A stretch of 9,409 bases of DNA from Chloroflexota bacterium (GCA_003694775.1 RFJV01000631.1:1-9409); one strand, 5' to 3'; positions 1 through 7,002 are shown, numbered from the stretch's first letter. The notes: generated by a model not told the origin, from the letters alone. Made by a program: numbers and translations.

Positions 1-42
1 CCGCCAACCCGGCCTCCCGAATTTTCGTCCCTTTCCCCTCGA

Positions 43-51
43 TGTTATAAT
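43..51 (+). promoter_or_regulatory. Extended -10 promoter of the DUF3048-DUF2877 operon
   Basis: A perfect TATAAT at 46-51 is preceded by TGT at 43-45, which gives an extended -10 element. The matching -35 position (about 22-28, TTTTCGT) is a poor match, as is often seen when TGn is present. Transcription would start near 57, leaving a leader of about 30 nt with GGAGG at 79-83, five bases before the ATG at 89. This is a motif-based prediction only. Confidence 0.6.
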
Positions 52-88
52 AACGCCGGTAAGCCCCGCAGAATGCCTGGAGGATGAA

Positions 89-1330
89 ATGGACTTAACC
101 CAAACAGCCCACCGCATCGCGGCGATGGCGCTTCTGGTGGTGATGGCCTGGACGGTCGTCGCCTGCCGTGATTCTGCGCCTGCCCCAACCCCAACGCCGG
201 AACTGGAGGTGGTGGTCTTTGCCACGGTGGCCCCCACCCCAACCATGCCGCCGACCCCCACTCCTTCACCAACGCCCCAACCCAGCCCAACCCCAACGCC
301 CGCTACCGCCGTGTCTGACGCGCCGCCGGCGATTCCCGCCTCCCAGCGTGTCTCCTCGCCGGACAACCGCGCCCCCAACGAAAACCCGCTCACCGGCCTG
401 CCGGTCGACGACCCGGCGGTGCTCCACCGCCGCCCGCTGATGGTCCGCATCGGCAACGACCCCATCGCCCGCCCGCAGGTCGGGCTGGACCAGGCCGAGA
501 TAGTCTACGAGGAGCTGGTGGAATGGGGCATCACCCGCTTTACCGCCATTTTCCTCAGCCAGACTCCGGAGGTCATTGCCCCCATTCGCTCGGCCCGGCT
601 CATTAACCTGTACCTGACCCCCCAATACCAGGGCGTTCTGGCAAATTCCGGCGCTTCCGACCCGGTTCGCTGGGAGCTGTCGCAGAGCGACATCATCAAC
701 CTGGACGAATTTTTCATCCCCGACCCGTTCTTTTACCGCGAAAATGAGGGTTGGGCGACCCGCCTGGCCCTGAACGCACAGGCGGCCCGCGACTACCTTC
801 AGCGGGAAGGTCTGGAGGCCGACGTGTCCCTGCGCGGCTTCTATTTCAACCCTGCACCCGACGTATCTGCCTTCCCTCCGGAAGCCATCGCTCCGGCAAA
901 GGACATCTACATTCCCTACCCGCCGCAAACCAGCGATGCCCGCTGGGTGTACGACGACACTCAGGGGCTTTACCTCCGCTACACCCAGGGCGAACCGATG
1001 ACCAACCCCGATGGCGAGCAGTTGACCGCGGCCAATGTCATTATCTATTTTGCCGAGCACCAGGCCACCGACATTGTGGAAGACATCAACGGGGCCACTT
1101 CAATCCGCATTCTGATGAACGGCCAGGGAACCGCCTGGGTGCTCCGGGACGGGGGAATCCTCAAGGGCAACTGGGAAACCGATGGCTCTCAAACCCCACG
1201 CTTTTTCTTTAACAATGGTCAGGATATTCCCCTCAAGCCCGGCAACACCTGGATAGAGGTGGTGCCTCTGGAATACACCATCACCATCGACGGGCAGGAG
1301 CATACCCGCCTGGAGGGTTCCGGCCAGTGA
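89..1330 (+). CDS. DUF3048 domain lipoprotein (YerB-like)
   Basis: The 413-aa product is a predicted exported lipoprotein. Residues 9-25 form a hydrophobic signal segment ending in the lipobox VVAC, so Cys26 would be lipidated. Residues 31-75 are a low-complexity Pro/Thr linker (PTPTP-type), which would hold the folded domain away from the membrane and is frequent in Chloroflexota surface lipoproteins. The DUF3048 domain begins near residue 98 with NPLTGLP, continues with RPLMVRIGNDPIARPQ (115-130), then AEIVYEELVEWGITRF (136-151) and IAPIRSARL (163-171). The C-terminal half, to about 405, matches the second DUF3048 subdomain. The biochemical role of this family (B. subtilis YerB type) is not known; a cell-envelope role is only inferred from the signal. 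The start is supported by GGAGG five bases upstream; an ATG at 84 meets a stop within four codons. The stop overlaps the next gene. Confidence 0.93.
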   Translation: MDLTQTAHRIAAMALLVVMAWTVVACRDSAPAPTPTPELEVVVFATVAPTPTMPPTPTPSPTPQPSPTPTPATAVSDAPPAIPASQRVSSPDNRAPNENPLTGLPVDDPAVLHRRPLMVRIGNDPIARPQVGLDQAEIVYEELVEWGITRFTAIFLSQTPEVIAPIRSARLINLYLTPQYQGVLANSGASDPVRWELSQSDIINLDEFFIPDPFFYRENEGWATRLALNAQAARDYLQREGLEADVSLRGFYFNPAPDVSAFPPEAIAPAKDIYIPYPPQTSDARWVYDDTQGLYLRYTQGEPMTNPDGEQLTAANVIIYFAEHQATDIVEDINGATSIRILMNGQGTAWVLRDGGILKGNWETDGSQTPRFFFNNGQDIPLKPGNTWIEVVPLEYTITIDGQEHTRLEGSGQ

Positions 1331-2163
1331 CCCCCGCGGTGACGGCCCAATCTATCGCCGCGCCGCTGGCGGAAGCCCTGGCGGCGCGGCCATTCCGGGG
1401 CCGGGTGCTGGGGGTTTTTCGCCGGGCCTGCAATCTGGTTGACCCGCAGGGGCGGGTGGTGGCCCTGGTTCTGCCGGAGGTGGGCAACGGACCGTTTGCC
1501 GCGGTACTGTCTGCCGGCGTGGGACTGTTCGACACCCTGTCGCCGGGAATGGCGGCGTACGGCAACGCCCGGCAGATAAGGGTTGGTCCTCTGCACATCG
1601 CCCTGGATGAAGCCGTCCGGTGGACCCCGCGCCTGCCCTTGCCGGCCCATCCGCTGAACATCTCTCTGATTCTGCCTCTGCTGGAGGATTATGCAGACTG
1701 GCCGCGCCCCGATTCTGAGGCGGCGATGGCCCGCCAGATGGGGGAGCAGGCCGGAGAGGCCGCGGCCCGCTTGTCCCGCAGTCTGGCGACCCGCACACCC
1801 GGCGACGCGCTGGCCGAAGCCGCGGCCCGGCTGGCCGGTCTGGGCAACGGCCTCACCCCCGCGGGCGACGATTTTCTGCTGGGGGTGATGGCCGCGCTGT
1901 GGCTGGTCGGCAAGGGACACCTGGTGCCGGCCATTGTGGCCGCGTCCGCGCCCCGAACCACCGCTTTGAGCCGGGCCTTTCTGGAGGCCGCCGGGCGCGG
2001 GGAGTTTATCGAGCCGTGGCACCGCCTGGTCCGGGCATGGCAGGCAGAAAATTTACCGGAACTGGCCGCCGCGGTAGAAAAAGTAGCCGATTTCGGTGCT
2101 TCTTCGGGCCGCGACGCGCTGGCCGGGTTTGCCCGGACTTTGCAGGCCGGGCAGGAGAGGTGA
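1327..2163 (+). CDS. DUF2877 domain protein (AllH/YlbF-like)
   Basis: The 278-aa protein starts at a GTG inside the GTGA that also holds the stop of the DUF3048 gene, a four-base overlap typical of translational coupling. There is no signal peptide or membrane segment, so it should be cytoplasmic. The family signature is GLGNGLTPAGDDFLLG at residues 171-186, followed by RTTALSRAFLEAAGRGEF (210-227) and GASSGRDALAGF (257-268). The N-terminal part (25-75) holds the conserved FRRACNLVDPQG and LFDTLSPGM stretches. From family knowledge, E. coli YlbF (renamed AllH) carries DUF2877 and has been linked to oxamate carbamoyltransferase together with AllF and AllG. No AllF/FdrA or AllG partner is visible here, so this function should not be transferred directly. 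The gene is probably co-transcribed with the lipoprotein; no clear terminator follows, only a repeat block. Confidence 0.9.
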   Translation: MTPAVTAQSIAAPLAEALAARPFRGRVLGVFRRACNLVDPQGRVVALVLPEVGNGPFAAVLSAGVGLFDTLSPGMAAYGNARQIRVGPLHIALDEAVRWTPRLPLPAHPLNISLILPLLEDYADWPRPDSEAAMARQMGEQAGEAAARLSRSLATRTPGDALAEAAARLAGLGNGLTPAGDDFLLGVMAALWLVGKGHLVPAIVAASAPRTTALSRAFLEAAGRGEFIEPWHRLVRAWQAENLPELAAAVEKVADFGASSGRDALAGFARTLQAGQER

Positions 2164-2187
2164 AGCCAGCCATCCCCCTGGCGGCTG

Positions 2188-2276
2188 CTTGCAACCTTGC
2201 CACCTGCCACCTGCTCCCCTGCCACCTTGCTGCTTTGCTACTTTGCTACCTTGCTACTTTGCTACCCTGCAACCTG
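2188..2276 (+). repeat. Degenerate octamer tandem repeat, consensus CTTGCYAC
   Basis: Starting 25 bases after the DUF2877 stop, about eleven units of 7-9 nt follow each other. Examples are CTTGCAAC at 2188, CTTGCCAC at 2196, CTGCCAC at 2204 and 2219, CTTTGCTAC at 2241 and 2257, and CCTGCAAC at 2266. Unit length slips between 7 and 9, as expected for a decayed tandem array. It ends eight bases before the -35 of the transporter promoter. It contains no hairpin with a T-run that would make it a terminator. Confidence 0.8.
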
Positions 2277-2284
2277 AAAAATAA

Positions 2285-2313
2285 TTGCCCCACACCCGAA
2301 TGCATGCTATAAT
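2285..2313 (+). promoter_or_regulatory. Sigma-70 type promoter of the transporter operon
   Basis: TTGCCC at 2285-2290 is followed by exactly 17 bp and then a perfect TATAAT at 2308-2313, with TGC at 2305-2307 as an extended -10. This is the best promoter in the window. Transcription would start near 2319-2320, so the first transporter gene has a leader of about 355 nt. The spacing and hexamers are seen directly; use by the housekeeping sigma factor is inferred. Confidence 0.8.
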
Positions 2314-2319
2314 CTGGCA

Positions 2320-2675
2320 ACTTCAAAGACAGACAGCCCGGGACTCATTGGGGACACGCCGGGAGTAAAGATTCCTCGACTGGTCTGATGCTTTGCCCGT
2401 GCTGAGACAACCATATCCAAAAACGGCGGCAGGCAACCTTGTTGCCGGCTTGCCTAATTTGCGTTTGAGTGTAAAATTTGCACAAATTTTTGAACGATGC
2501 TGTTCGGCAGTTGAAAAGCTGTTGTGGTTCCGGCTTTCCGGTAGAGGCGGTGTATTCTGAACTTCGACCCGCAGTTTGGGGAAGCGACGGCCAAACCAGG
2601 TAGAAGAATGCCCCGCCTCTGCTGGTCGAAAGGCGTGACCCACAGCCACCATACCAACAGGTCAGGGAGAAGAGA
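2320..2675 (+). promoter_or_regulatory. Long structured 5' leader of the transporter operon
   Basis: No convincing gene lies between the promoter and the livH start. The leader contains a GGCAAC/GTTGCC hairpin with a CTT loop (2432-2446), an AT-rich palindrome (2473-2490), and a 13-bp helix formed by 2538-2550 with 2613-2625, including two G-U pairs. Enclosed in that helix is a GTTTGG/CCAAAC hairpin (2574-2579 with 2591-2596). A second pairing, TTCGACC (2563-2569) with GGTCGAA (2624-2630), crosses the long helix and overlaps it by two bases, so it forms either a pseudoknot or a competing structure. The ribosome site AGGGAGA is at 2664-2670. I do not recognise a known riboswitch or T-box motif. 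Regulation by this leader is inferred. Confidence 0.45.
2450..2490 (+). promoter_or_regulatory. Possible second promoter with overlapping palindromic operator
   Basis: TTGCCT at 2450-2455, a 16-bp spacer and TAAAAT at 2472-2477 form a candidate secondary promoter inside the leader. Its -10 lies in a perfect inverted repeat, AAAATTTG-CA-CAAATTTT (2473-2490), with 8-bp arms and a 2-bp centre. The centre is too short for a plain RNA loop and the stem is AT-rich, so a DNA site for a dimeric regulator is more likely than a terminator. The patch stands out as AT-rich in a GC-rich setting. Predicted from motifs only. Confidence 0.4.
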
Positions 2676-4295
2676 ATGGAACTTGCAACCAACCTGCTCT
2701 TTTACATCATCGTACCGATAGCTGTTGGTTACATCTTCCGGCAGATTACCACGGAAGACGGAATGCCGCGCGTCCCCTGGTACATCACCGGGCTGGTCAT
2801 CGGCGTGGTGTGCGGAATTGGCAATGCCATCCTGGTCAGCAGTGGGTTGCTGTTTGGCAGTGGCTTCCACCTGGATGAGGTGCTGGGGCCGTTTATGGGT
2901 GGGCTTGGCACCGGCCTTTTTATCGGCATCCCCAACGGCCTGATTACCGGGTACGATATGTCGCGGCGGCGGTTTACCATTATCGACGGCTGGCTGTTGG
3001 TCTTTAAGATACTGATTCTTTTTGTGGTGATTGGCGGTACTGTCTCTTCGCTGGCCGCGCCCAAGTACAGCGGGGAGCAGTGGCTGGACTTCTTTGTCTT
3101 TGGTCTGGCCCAGGGTGGGATTTATGCTCTGATTGCGCTGGGCTACACCCTGGTGTACGGTATCCTCTTTATGATTAACTTTGCCCACGGCGAAGTGTTT
3201 ATGAGCGGGGCCTTTACCGCCTTCTTTGTGGCCCAGGCAATGGCCACGCCGCCGGCTAAAGGGGAACCGGCCTTCCTGGATGTCTATCCCTTCTTTGGTC
3301 TGATTATTGTGATGCTGGTGGCAATGGTGACCTCCACGGTGGTCGCCGTTACTCTGGAGCGGGTGGCCTACCGGCCTCTGCGCCGGGCGCCCCGTCTGGT
3401 GCCGCTGATTACCGCCATTGGGGCGTCTTTCTTTTTACAGTATACCTTCCGCGGTCTGTACGGCTCTGGGGTGGAAGCCTACCCGGAAATCCCCTCGCTC
3501 AAGGGCAGTCTTCTGTTGGGCGATTTTTTGTTAGGCGTAGCGATACTCATCATCGCCGTGGTGATTGGCTGGCTGATGGTGCCGCTCTACCGCCGGCTGA
3601 AGAAGCAGTGGGAAAATACCCCCTCTCTGCGCTGGGCGCCCTTCCCGGTGACGCTGGTCATCCTCTTGCTGGTTCTTTATTTCGTGACCATCCCCCTGCA
3701 GGGCGTATTGATAAATGCGGTCGACGGGATGGTCACCCTGTCGCCGGAGACGATGCAGAAGCTGGACATCACCGTAGCCAGCGAGTATCCCTTGCCGGCT
3801 ACCCGTATCCAGGCGGTGGTGATTGTGGCCTCTATCTTGCTGATGGTGGGACTGTACTACATTGTCCATTACACCAAGCTGGGTAAGGCCATGCGGGCGG
3901 TGGCCGAGGATAAGGATGTGGCCGCGCTGATGGGCATTGACGTGGACCGCATCATCACTATGACCTTTGCCCTGGGGGCCGTTCTGGCCGGCGCGGCGGG
4001 TGTTCTCTACGCCCTGATTTTCCGGCAGGTTCACTTCTTCATGGGCTTCATTCCCGGTCTGAAGGCCTTTACTGCGGCAGTGCTGGGAGGGATTGGCAAT
4101 ATTCCCGGCGCTATGCTCGGCGGGTTCTTTTTGGGGGTGTTCGAATCATTGGGGCCCAGCCTGTTTCTGGAAGGGTTGGGTATTCCGGCGCCGTACCAGC
4201 TTAAGGACGCTATCGCCTTTACCATGCTGGTGCTGGTGCTGATTTTCCGCCCGACCGGTATTATGGGCGTAGAACTGAGCAAGAAGAAAGCTTAA
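2676..4295 (+). CDS. livH: Branched-chain amino acid type ABC transporter permease LivH, enlarged
   Basis: Inner-membrane permease subunit of a HAAT-family ABC importer, which would pair with LivM to form the channel for branched-chain amino acids or related amino/amide compounds. The product is 539 aa against 308 for E. coli LivH. The homologous core begins near residue 133, with FGLAQGGIYALIALGYTLVYG (142-162) and INFAHGEVFMSG (167-178). The ATPase-coupling (EAA-like) loop is at about 408-443, AVAEDKDVAALMGIDVDRI onward, and the core ends with AFTAAVLGGIGNIPGAMLGG (464-483) and RPTGIMG. Residues 1-130 are an extra domain with about four hydrophobic segments (7-24, 36-57, 68-92, 104-127). 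Residues about 281-350 are an insertion with two further membrane segments (282-304, 322-345). AGGGAGA lies five bases before the ATG. livM follows after 13 bp. The substrate cannot be fixed from sequence. Confidence 0.93.
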   Translation: MELATNLLFYIIVPIAVGYIFRQITTEDGMPRVPWYITGLVIGVVCGIGNAILVSSGLLFGSGFHLDEVLGPFMGGLGTGLFIGIPNGLITGYDMSRRRFTIIDGWLLVFKILILFVVIGGTVSSLAAPKYSGEQWLDFFVFGLAQGGIYALIALGYTLVYGILFMINFAHGEVFMSGAFTAFFVAQAMATPPAKGEPAFLDVYPFFGLIIVMLVAMVTSTVVAVTLERVAYRPLRRAPRLVPLITAIGASFFLQYTFRGLYGSGVEAYPEIPSLKGSLLLGDFLLGVAILIIAVVIGWLMVPLYRRLKKQWENTPSLRWAPFPVTLVILLLVLYFVTIPLQGVLINAVDGMVTLSPETMQKLDITVASEYPLPATRIQAVVIVASILLMVGLYYIVHYTKLGKAMRAVAEDKDVAALMGIDVDRIITMTFALGAVLAGAAGVLYALIFRQVHFFMGFIPGLKAFTAAVLGGIGNIPGAMLGGFFLGVFESLGPSLFLEGLGIPAPYQLKDAIAFTMLVLVLIFRPTGIMGVELSKKKA

Positions 4296-4308
4296 GGGGA
4301 CTTGGCTT

Positions 4309-6069
4309 ATGTCTGCAGCAACCAGGAAGCAAGTGGATACCGGGTTCAACTGGCGAGAGGCGCTCAAGTTCGGCGCCATCGGCGGGGTGGCTGTCCTGTT
4401 CTTCTGCCTGGTAGGAATGGTAGAGGCGTTTGATGCCCGTGACGTTATTTTCAAAACGCTCTCTCTGGGCCGTTCTCTGCTGGTGGTGGTCGCCCTGGGG
4501 ATGGGGTATTTCTCCTCGCAGAGGCTGTCGGCCCGGAAACCGGGCCGGGCAGTGCTGACCGGCCTTGTCGTGGGCGTGGTCAGCAGTGTGGTTACCGCTC
4601 TGCTCGTGTTTCTGGCCGAGCCGCTCAATATGCGGGAGATGTTCATCAATGCCTCGCCCAAACTGATAAAGATTTTGACCTTCTCGCAGGACTCCTATGC
4701 GGTTGGTATGCTGATTCAGACCGGCGTGATGACCGGCCTGAGCATTCTGGGCGCCCTGCTGTACCTTCTGCCCGACCTGCCCCGCAAGCTCATCATCAAC
4801 GGCCTGGCCGCGGTTCTGCTGATAGGGATGCTCCAGGAACTGCTGTCGGTTATCCTGGCCCGGAGCAGTTACACCAAGCCGGTGGCAAAGTTTCTGTTCG
4901 GCAGTAAAGGACTGTCTTATACCGGGGCCGTGGTGGTATTCATCGTCTTTGCCCTGATAAGTGCCTTCCGCACCACCCAGAGCGAGCGCATCGGTCGCCG
5001 CTACGCGGGGATGACCGCCCCCCAGCAGGTCGTTTTCCGGTGGGTGGCTATTGTGGCCGGCGTGCTCTTTTTGATTGTTCTGCCGCAGGCGGTGGGTCCC
5101 TATATCAGCCAGATTCTGGTGCTGGTTGGACTGTACACCCTGATGGGGCTGGGCCTGAACATCGAAATTGGTCTGGCCGGACTGCTGGACCTGGGCTTTG
5201 TGGGCTTTTTTGCCATCGGGGCCTACACCACCGCCCTGCTGACCTCTACCAGCGACCTGGGACTGGCCAGCGTAATGGCCGGCGAACCGGTACGGGCCTC
5301 GTACACCAACTTCTGGGTCAGCATTCCGGTGGCGGTGATTGTCTCCGGCCTGGCCGGGGTTTTCCTGGGCATTCCGGTTCTGCGGATGCGGGGTGACTAC
5401 CTGGCCATTGTGACCCTGGGATTTGCCGAAATCATCCGCATTCTGGTGCTGTCTGACTTCCTGCGGCCTGTGCTGGGCGGAGCGCAGGGTATCCTGAACA
5501 TTCCCAAGCCGGTTCTGGAAACGTTCAACCTGGTCATTAAGGACCCCGGACAGTTCTACTACCTGATAATCATCGGCAGTGCCATCATTGCCTTTGTGGC
5601 CTTCCGCCTGCAGAATGCCCGCATTGGGCGGAACTGGATTGCCATCCGCGAAGACGAGGATGTGGCCGAGGCGATGGGTATCAACCTGATTGCCAGCAAA
5701 CTGCTGGCCTTTGGTATTGGCGCGGCCTTTGCCGGTTTGAGCGGGGCGATTTTCGCCGCCCAGGTCGGCTCGGTTTTCCCGCACAGCTTTGCCCTGATTG
5801 TGTCGATTAACGTGGTCAGTCTGGTGATTATCGGCGGGGTGGGCAGTATCCCCGGCGTGATTGTCGGTTCGCTGGTGCTGGTCGGACTGCCGGAGCTTCT
5901 GCGGGAGTTTGCCGAGTTCCGCATGCTCATCTACGGCGCGATGCTGGTCATCATGATGCTGGTCAAGCCGGAAGGCTTCTGGCCGTCGGAGGTCAGCCGC
6001 AGAGAACTGCACACCGGGGAAGAAACGGCAACCGTACCGCCAGTAGCAGAAACGACCGGTGCGGCCTGA
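4309..6069 (+). CDS. livM: Branched-chain amino acid type ABC transporter permease LivM, enlarged
   Basis: Second channel subunit of the same importer, partner of LivH. The product is 586 aa against 425 in E. coli. The LivM core starts near residue 260: LGLNIEIGLAGLLDLGFVGFF (281-301) with the following AIGAY, then PVLRMRGDYLAIVTLGFAEI (356-375), the ATPase-contact loop AIREDEDVAEAMGINLIASK (445-464), and the C-terminal IIGGVGSIPGVIVG (507-520) and MLVKPEGFWP. Residues 1-255 are an extension with about six hydrophobic segments (21-40, 53-68, 82-103, 133-155, 161-183, 205-220), clearly larger than the N-terminal region of E. coli LivM. The last 25 residues are polar and probably cytoplasmic. 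AGGGGA at 4295-4300 is placed eight bases before the ATG and overlaps the livH stop region, which supports co-translation. The following gap to livG is 111 bp and filled by repeats. Confidence 0.93.
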   Translation: MSAATRKQVDTGFNWREALKFGAIGGVAVLFFCLVGMVEAFDARDVIFKTLSLGRSLLVVVALGMGYFSSQRLSARKPGRAVLTGLVVGVVSSVVTALLVFLAEPLNMREMFINASPKLIKILTFSQDSYAVGMLIQTGVMTGLSILGALLYLLPDLPRKLIINGLAAVLLIGMLQELLSVILARSSYTKPVAKFLFGSKGLSYTGAVVVFIVFALISAFRTTQSERIGRRYAGMTAPQQVVFRWVAIVAGVLFLIVLPQAVGPYISQILVLVGLYTLMGLGLNIEIGLAGLLDLGFVGFFAIGAYTTALLTSTSDLGLASVMAGEPVRASYTNFWVSIPVAVIVSGLAGVFLGIPVLRMRGDYLAIVTLGFAEIIRILVLSDFLRPVLGGAQGILNIPKPVLETFNLVIKDPGQFYYLIIIGSAIIAFVAFRLQNARIGRNWIAIREDEDVAEAMGINLIASKLLAFGIGAAFAGLSGAIFAAQVGSVFPHSFALIVSINVVSLVIIGGVGSIPGVIVGSLVLVGLPELLREFAEFRMLIYGAMLVIMMLVKPEGFWPSEVSRRELHTGEETATVPPVAETTGAA

Positions 6070-6072
6070 TGC

Positions 6073-6107
6073 GGGATATGGAATGTGGGATGTGAGATAT
6101 GGGATGT
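6073..6107 (+). repeat. Heptamer tandem repeat, consensus GGGATRT
   Basis: Five uninterrupted 7-nt units follow three bases after the livM stop: GGGATAT, GGAATGT, GGGATGT, GAGATAT, GGGATGT. The register is exact across all five. The block lies between two genes of one operon, so it is probably transcribed. No stem or promoter was seen in it. Confidence 0.8.
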
Positions 6108-6120
6108 GGCCAACCCAAAT

Positions 6121-6168
6121 TCATTAACTCATTAACTCCCAAACTCATCAACTGACCAACTCACCCAA
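6121..6168 (+). repeat. Octamer tandem repeat, consensus TCAYYAAC
   Basis: Six units of exactly 8 nt: TCATTAAC, TCATTAAC, TCCCAAAC, TCATCAAC, TGACCAAC, TCACCCAA. The array stops 12 bases before the livG start, and the GGGGA ribosome site at 6170-6174 begins immediately after it. Its sequence is unrelated to the heptamer array 13 bases upstream. Confidence 0.8.
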
Positions 6169-6180
6169 TGGGGATAGACA

Positions 6181-7002
6181 ATGGCACCCATTCTTGTTGC
6201 AAAAGGCGTTGTGAAGCGGTTTGGCGGCCTGGTGGCGGTGAACAAGGTGGACCTGGAAGTTGAAGAACGGTCTATCCACGCCATCATCGGCCCGAACGGA
6301 GCCGGGAAGACCACCTTTTTTAACTGCGTTACCGGCTTTTATTCCATTGATGATGGCAAAGTCTATTTTGACGGCAGGCCCCTGATGGATGTTCCCCCCG
6401 ACCGGATTACCCGCCGCGGGATTTCGCGTACCTACCAGAACATCCGCCTGTTTGCCAATATGACCGCCCTGGAAAACATCCTGGTTGGGCAGGAACCGCA
6501 CCTGCGGTCAACCTGGATTGGTGCAGTTCTGGGCCTTCCCAGCACCCGCCGCGAAGAAAAAGAGGCCCTGGAAGAGGCCCTGCGCATTCTGCGCTTTATC
6601 GGTCTGCGGGGCAAGGGAGATTACCTGGCCAAAAACCTGCCTTATGGCGACCAGCGCCGGCTGGAGATTGGCCGCGCCCTGGCCAGCAAACCCAAGCTCC
6701 TGCTGTTGGACGAACCGACCGCGGGAATGAATCCCAACGAAACCGCGGCTCTGACCGATTTTATCTTCAAAATCCGGGACGAGCTGGGGATTACCATTCT
6801 GCTGATTGAGCACGACATGCGGGTGGTGATGGGAATTTCGGAAAAGATTACTGTTCTCGACTACGGTAAAAAGATTGCCGAAGGCTCGCCGGCGGAAATT
6901 CAGCGCAACCCCCGTGTTATCGAAGCGTACCTGGGCCGGCGAGCCATCAACCTGCCCGGCGGGGAACACGGTCAATCGGCTTCTACCCAGGCAACAGCAT
7001 AA
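6181..7002 (+). CDS. livG: Branched-chain amino acid type ABC transporter ATPase LivG
   Basis: Cytoplasmic ATP-binding subunit that, with LivF, powers the LivHM channel. At 273 aa it is close to the usual 255. Walker A is GPNGAGKT at 37-44, the Q-loop glutamine is Q86 in TYQNIRLF, the signature motif is YGDQRRLEIGRAL at 155-167, Walker B is LLLLDEPTAGMNP at 173-185, and the switch histidine is H211 in LLIEHDM. The signature lacks LSGGQ but the YG-QRR form is normal for LivG. The tail after about residue 252 is a polar extension of about 20 residues beyond the family core. GGGGA at 6170-6174 supports the ATG; an ATG at 6168 is out of frame. All catalytic residues are intact. Despite the 111-bp repeat gap, order and family indicate the same operon as livHM. 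Confidence 0.95.
   Translation: MAPILVAKGVVKRFGGLVAVNKVDLEVEERSIHAIIGPNGAGKTTFFNCVTGFYSIDDGKVYFDGRPLMDVPPDRITRRGISRTYQNIRLFANMTALENILVGQEPHLRSTWIGAVLGLPSTRREEKEALEEALRILRFIGLRGKGDYLAKNLPYGDQRRLEIGRALASKPKLLLLDEPTAGMNPNETAALTDFIFKIRDELGITILLIEHDMRVVMGISEKITVLDYGKKIAEGSPAEIQRNPRVIEAYLGRRAINLPGGEHGQSASTQATA

Noticed and set aside
266..1060. 264-codon open frame on the - strand opposite the DUF3048 gene
   Set aside because: No motif or ribosome site was seen and the composition matches antisense translation of the lipoprotein gene.
2188..2276. CRISPR array
   Set aside because: Units are only 7-9 nt with no spacers, far shorter than CRISPR repeats, and no cas gene is present.
1899..2312. 137-codon + strand frame running from DUF2877 into the octamer repeat
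   Set aside because: Most of it is an out-of-frame reading of DUF2877 and its end is the low-complexity repeat translated as Leu/Pro/Cys-rich sequence.
2338..2365. CCCGG/CCGGG hairpin as attenuator at the start of the leader
   Set aside because: Only five base pairs across a 17-nt loop and no following T-run, so it is not distinguishable from chance.
2323..2692. Two overlapping - strand open frames of 109 and 115 codons in the leader
   Set aside because: Neither resembles a known protein, they overlap each other in different frames, and they cover the promoter and leader structures on the + strand.
4261..6012. 583-codon open frame on the - strand opposite livM
   Set aside because: Its product is an unstructured Gln/His/Asn/Gly-rich chain with no motif, the usual result of reading a GC-rich membrane-protein gene backwards. 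livM on the other strand has clear family motifs.
6155..6159. LivG signature motif looking defective (YGDQRR instead of LSGGQ)
   Set aside because: This form is normal in the LivG family, and all other ATPase motifs are intact; likewise Gln in place of the switch His is normal in LivF.
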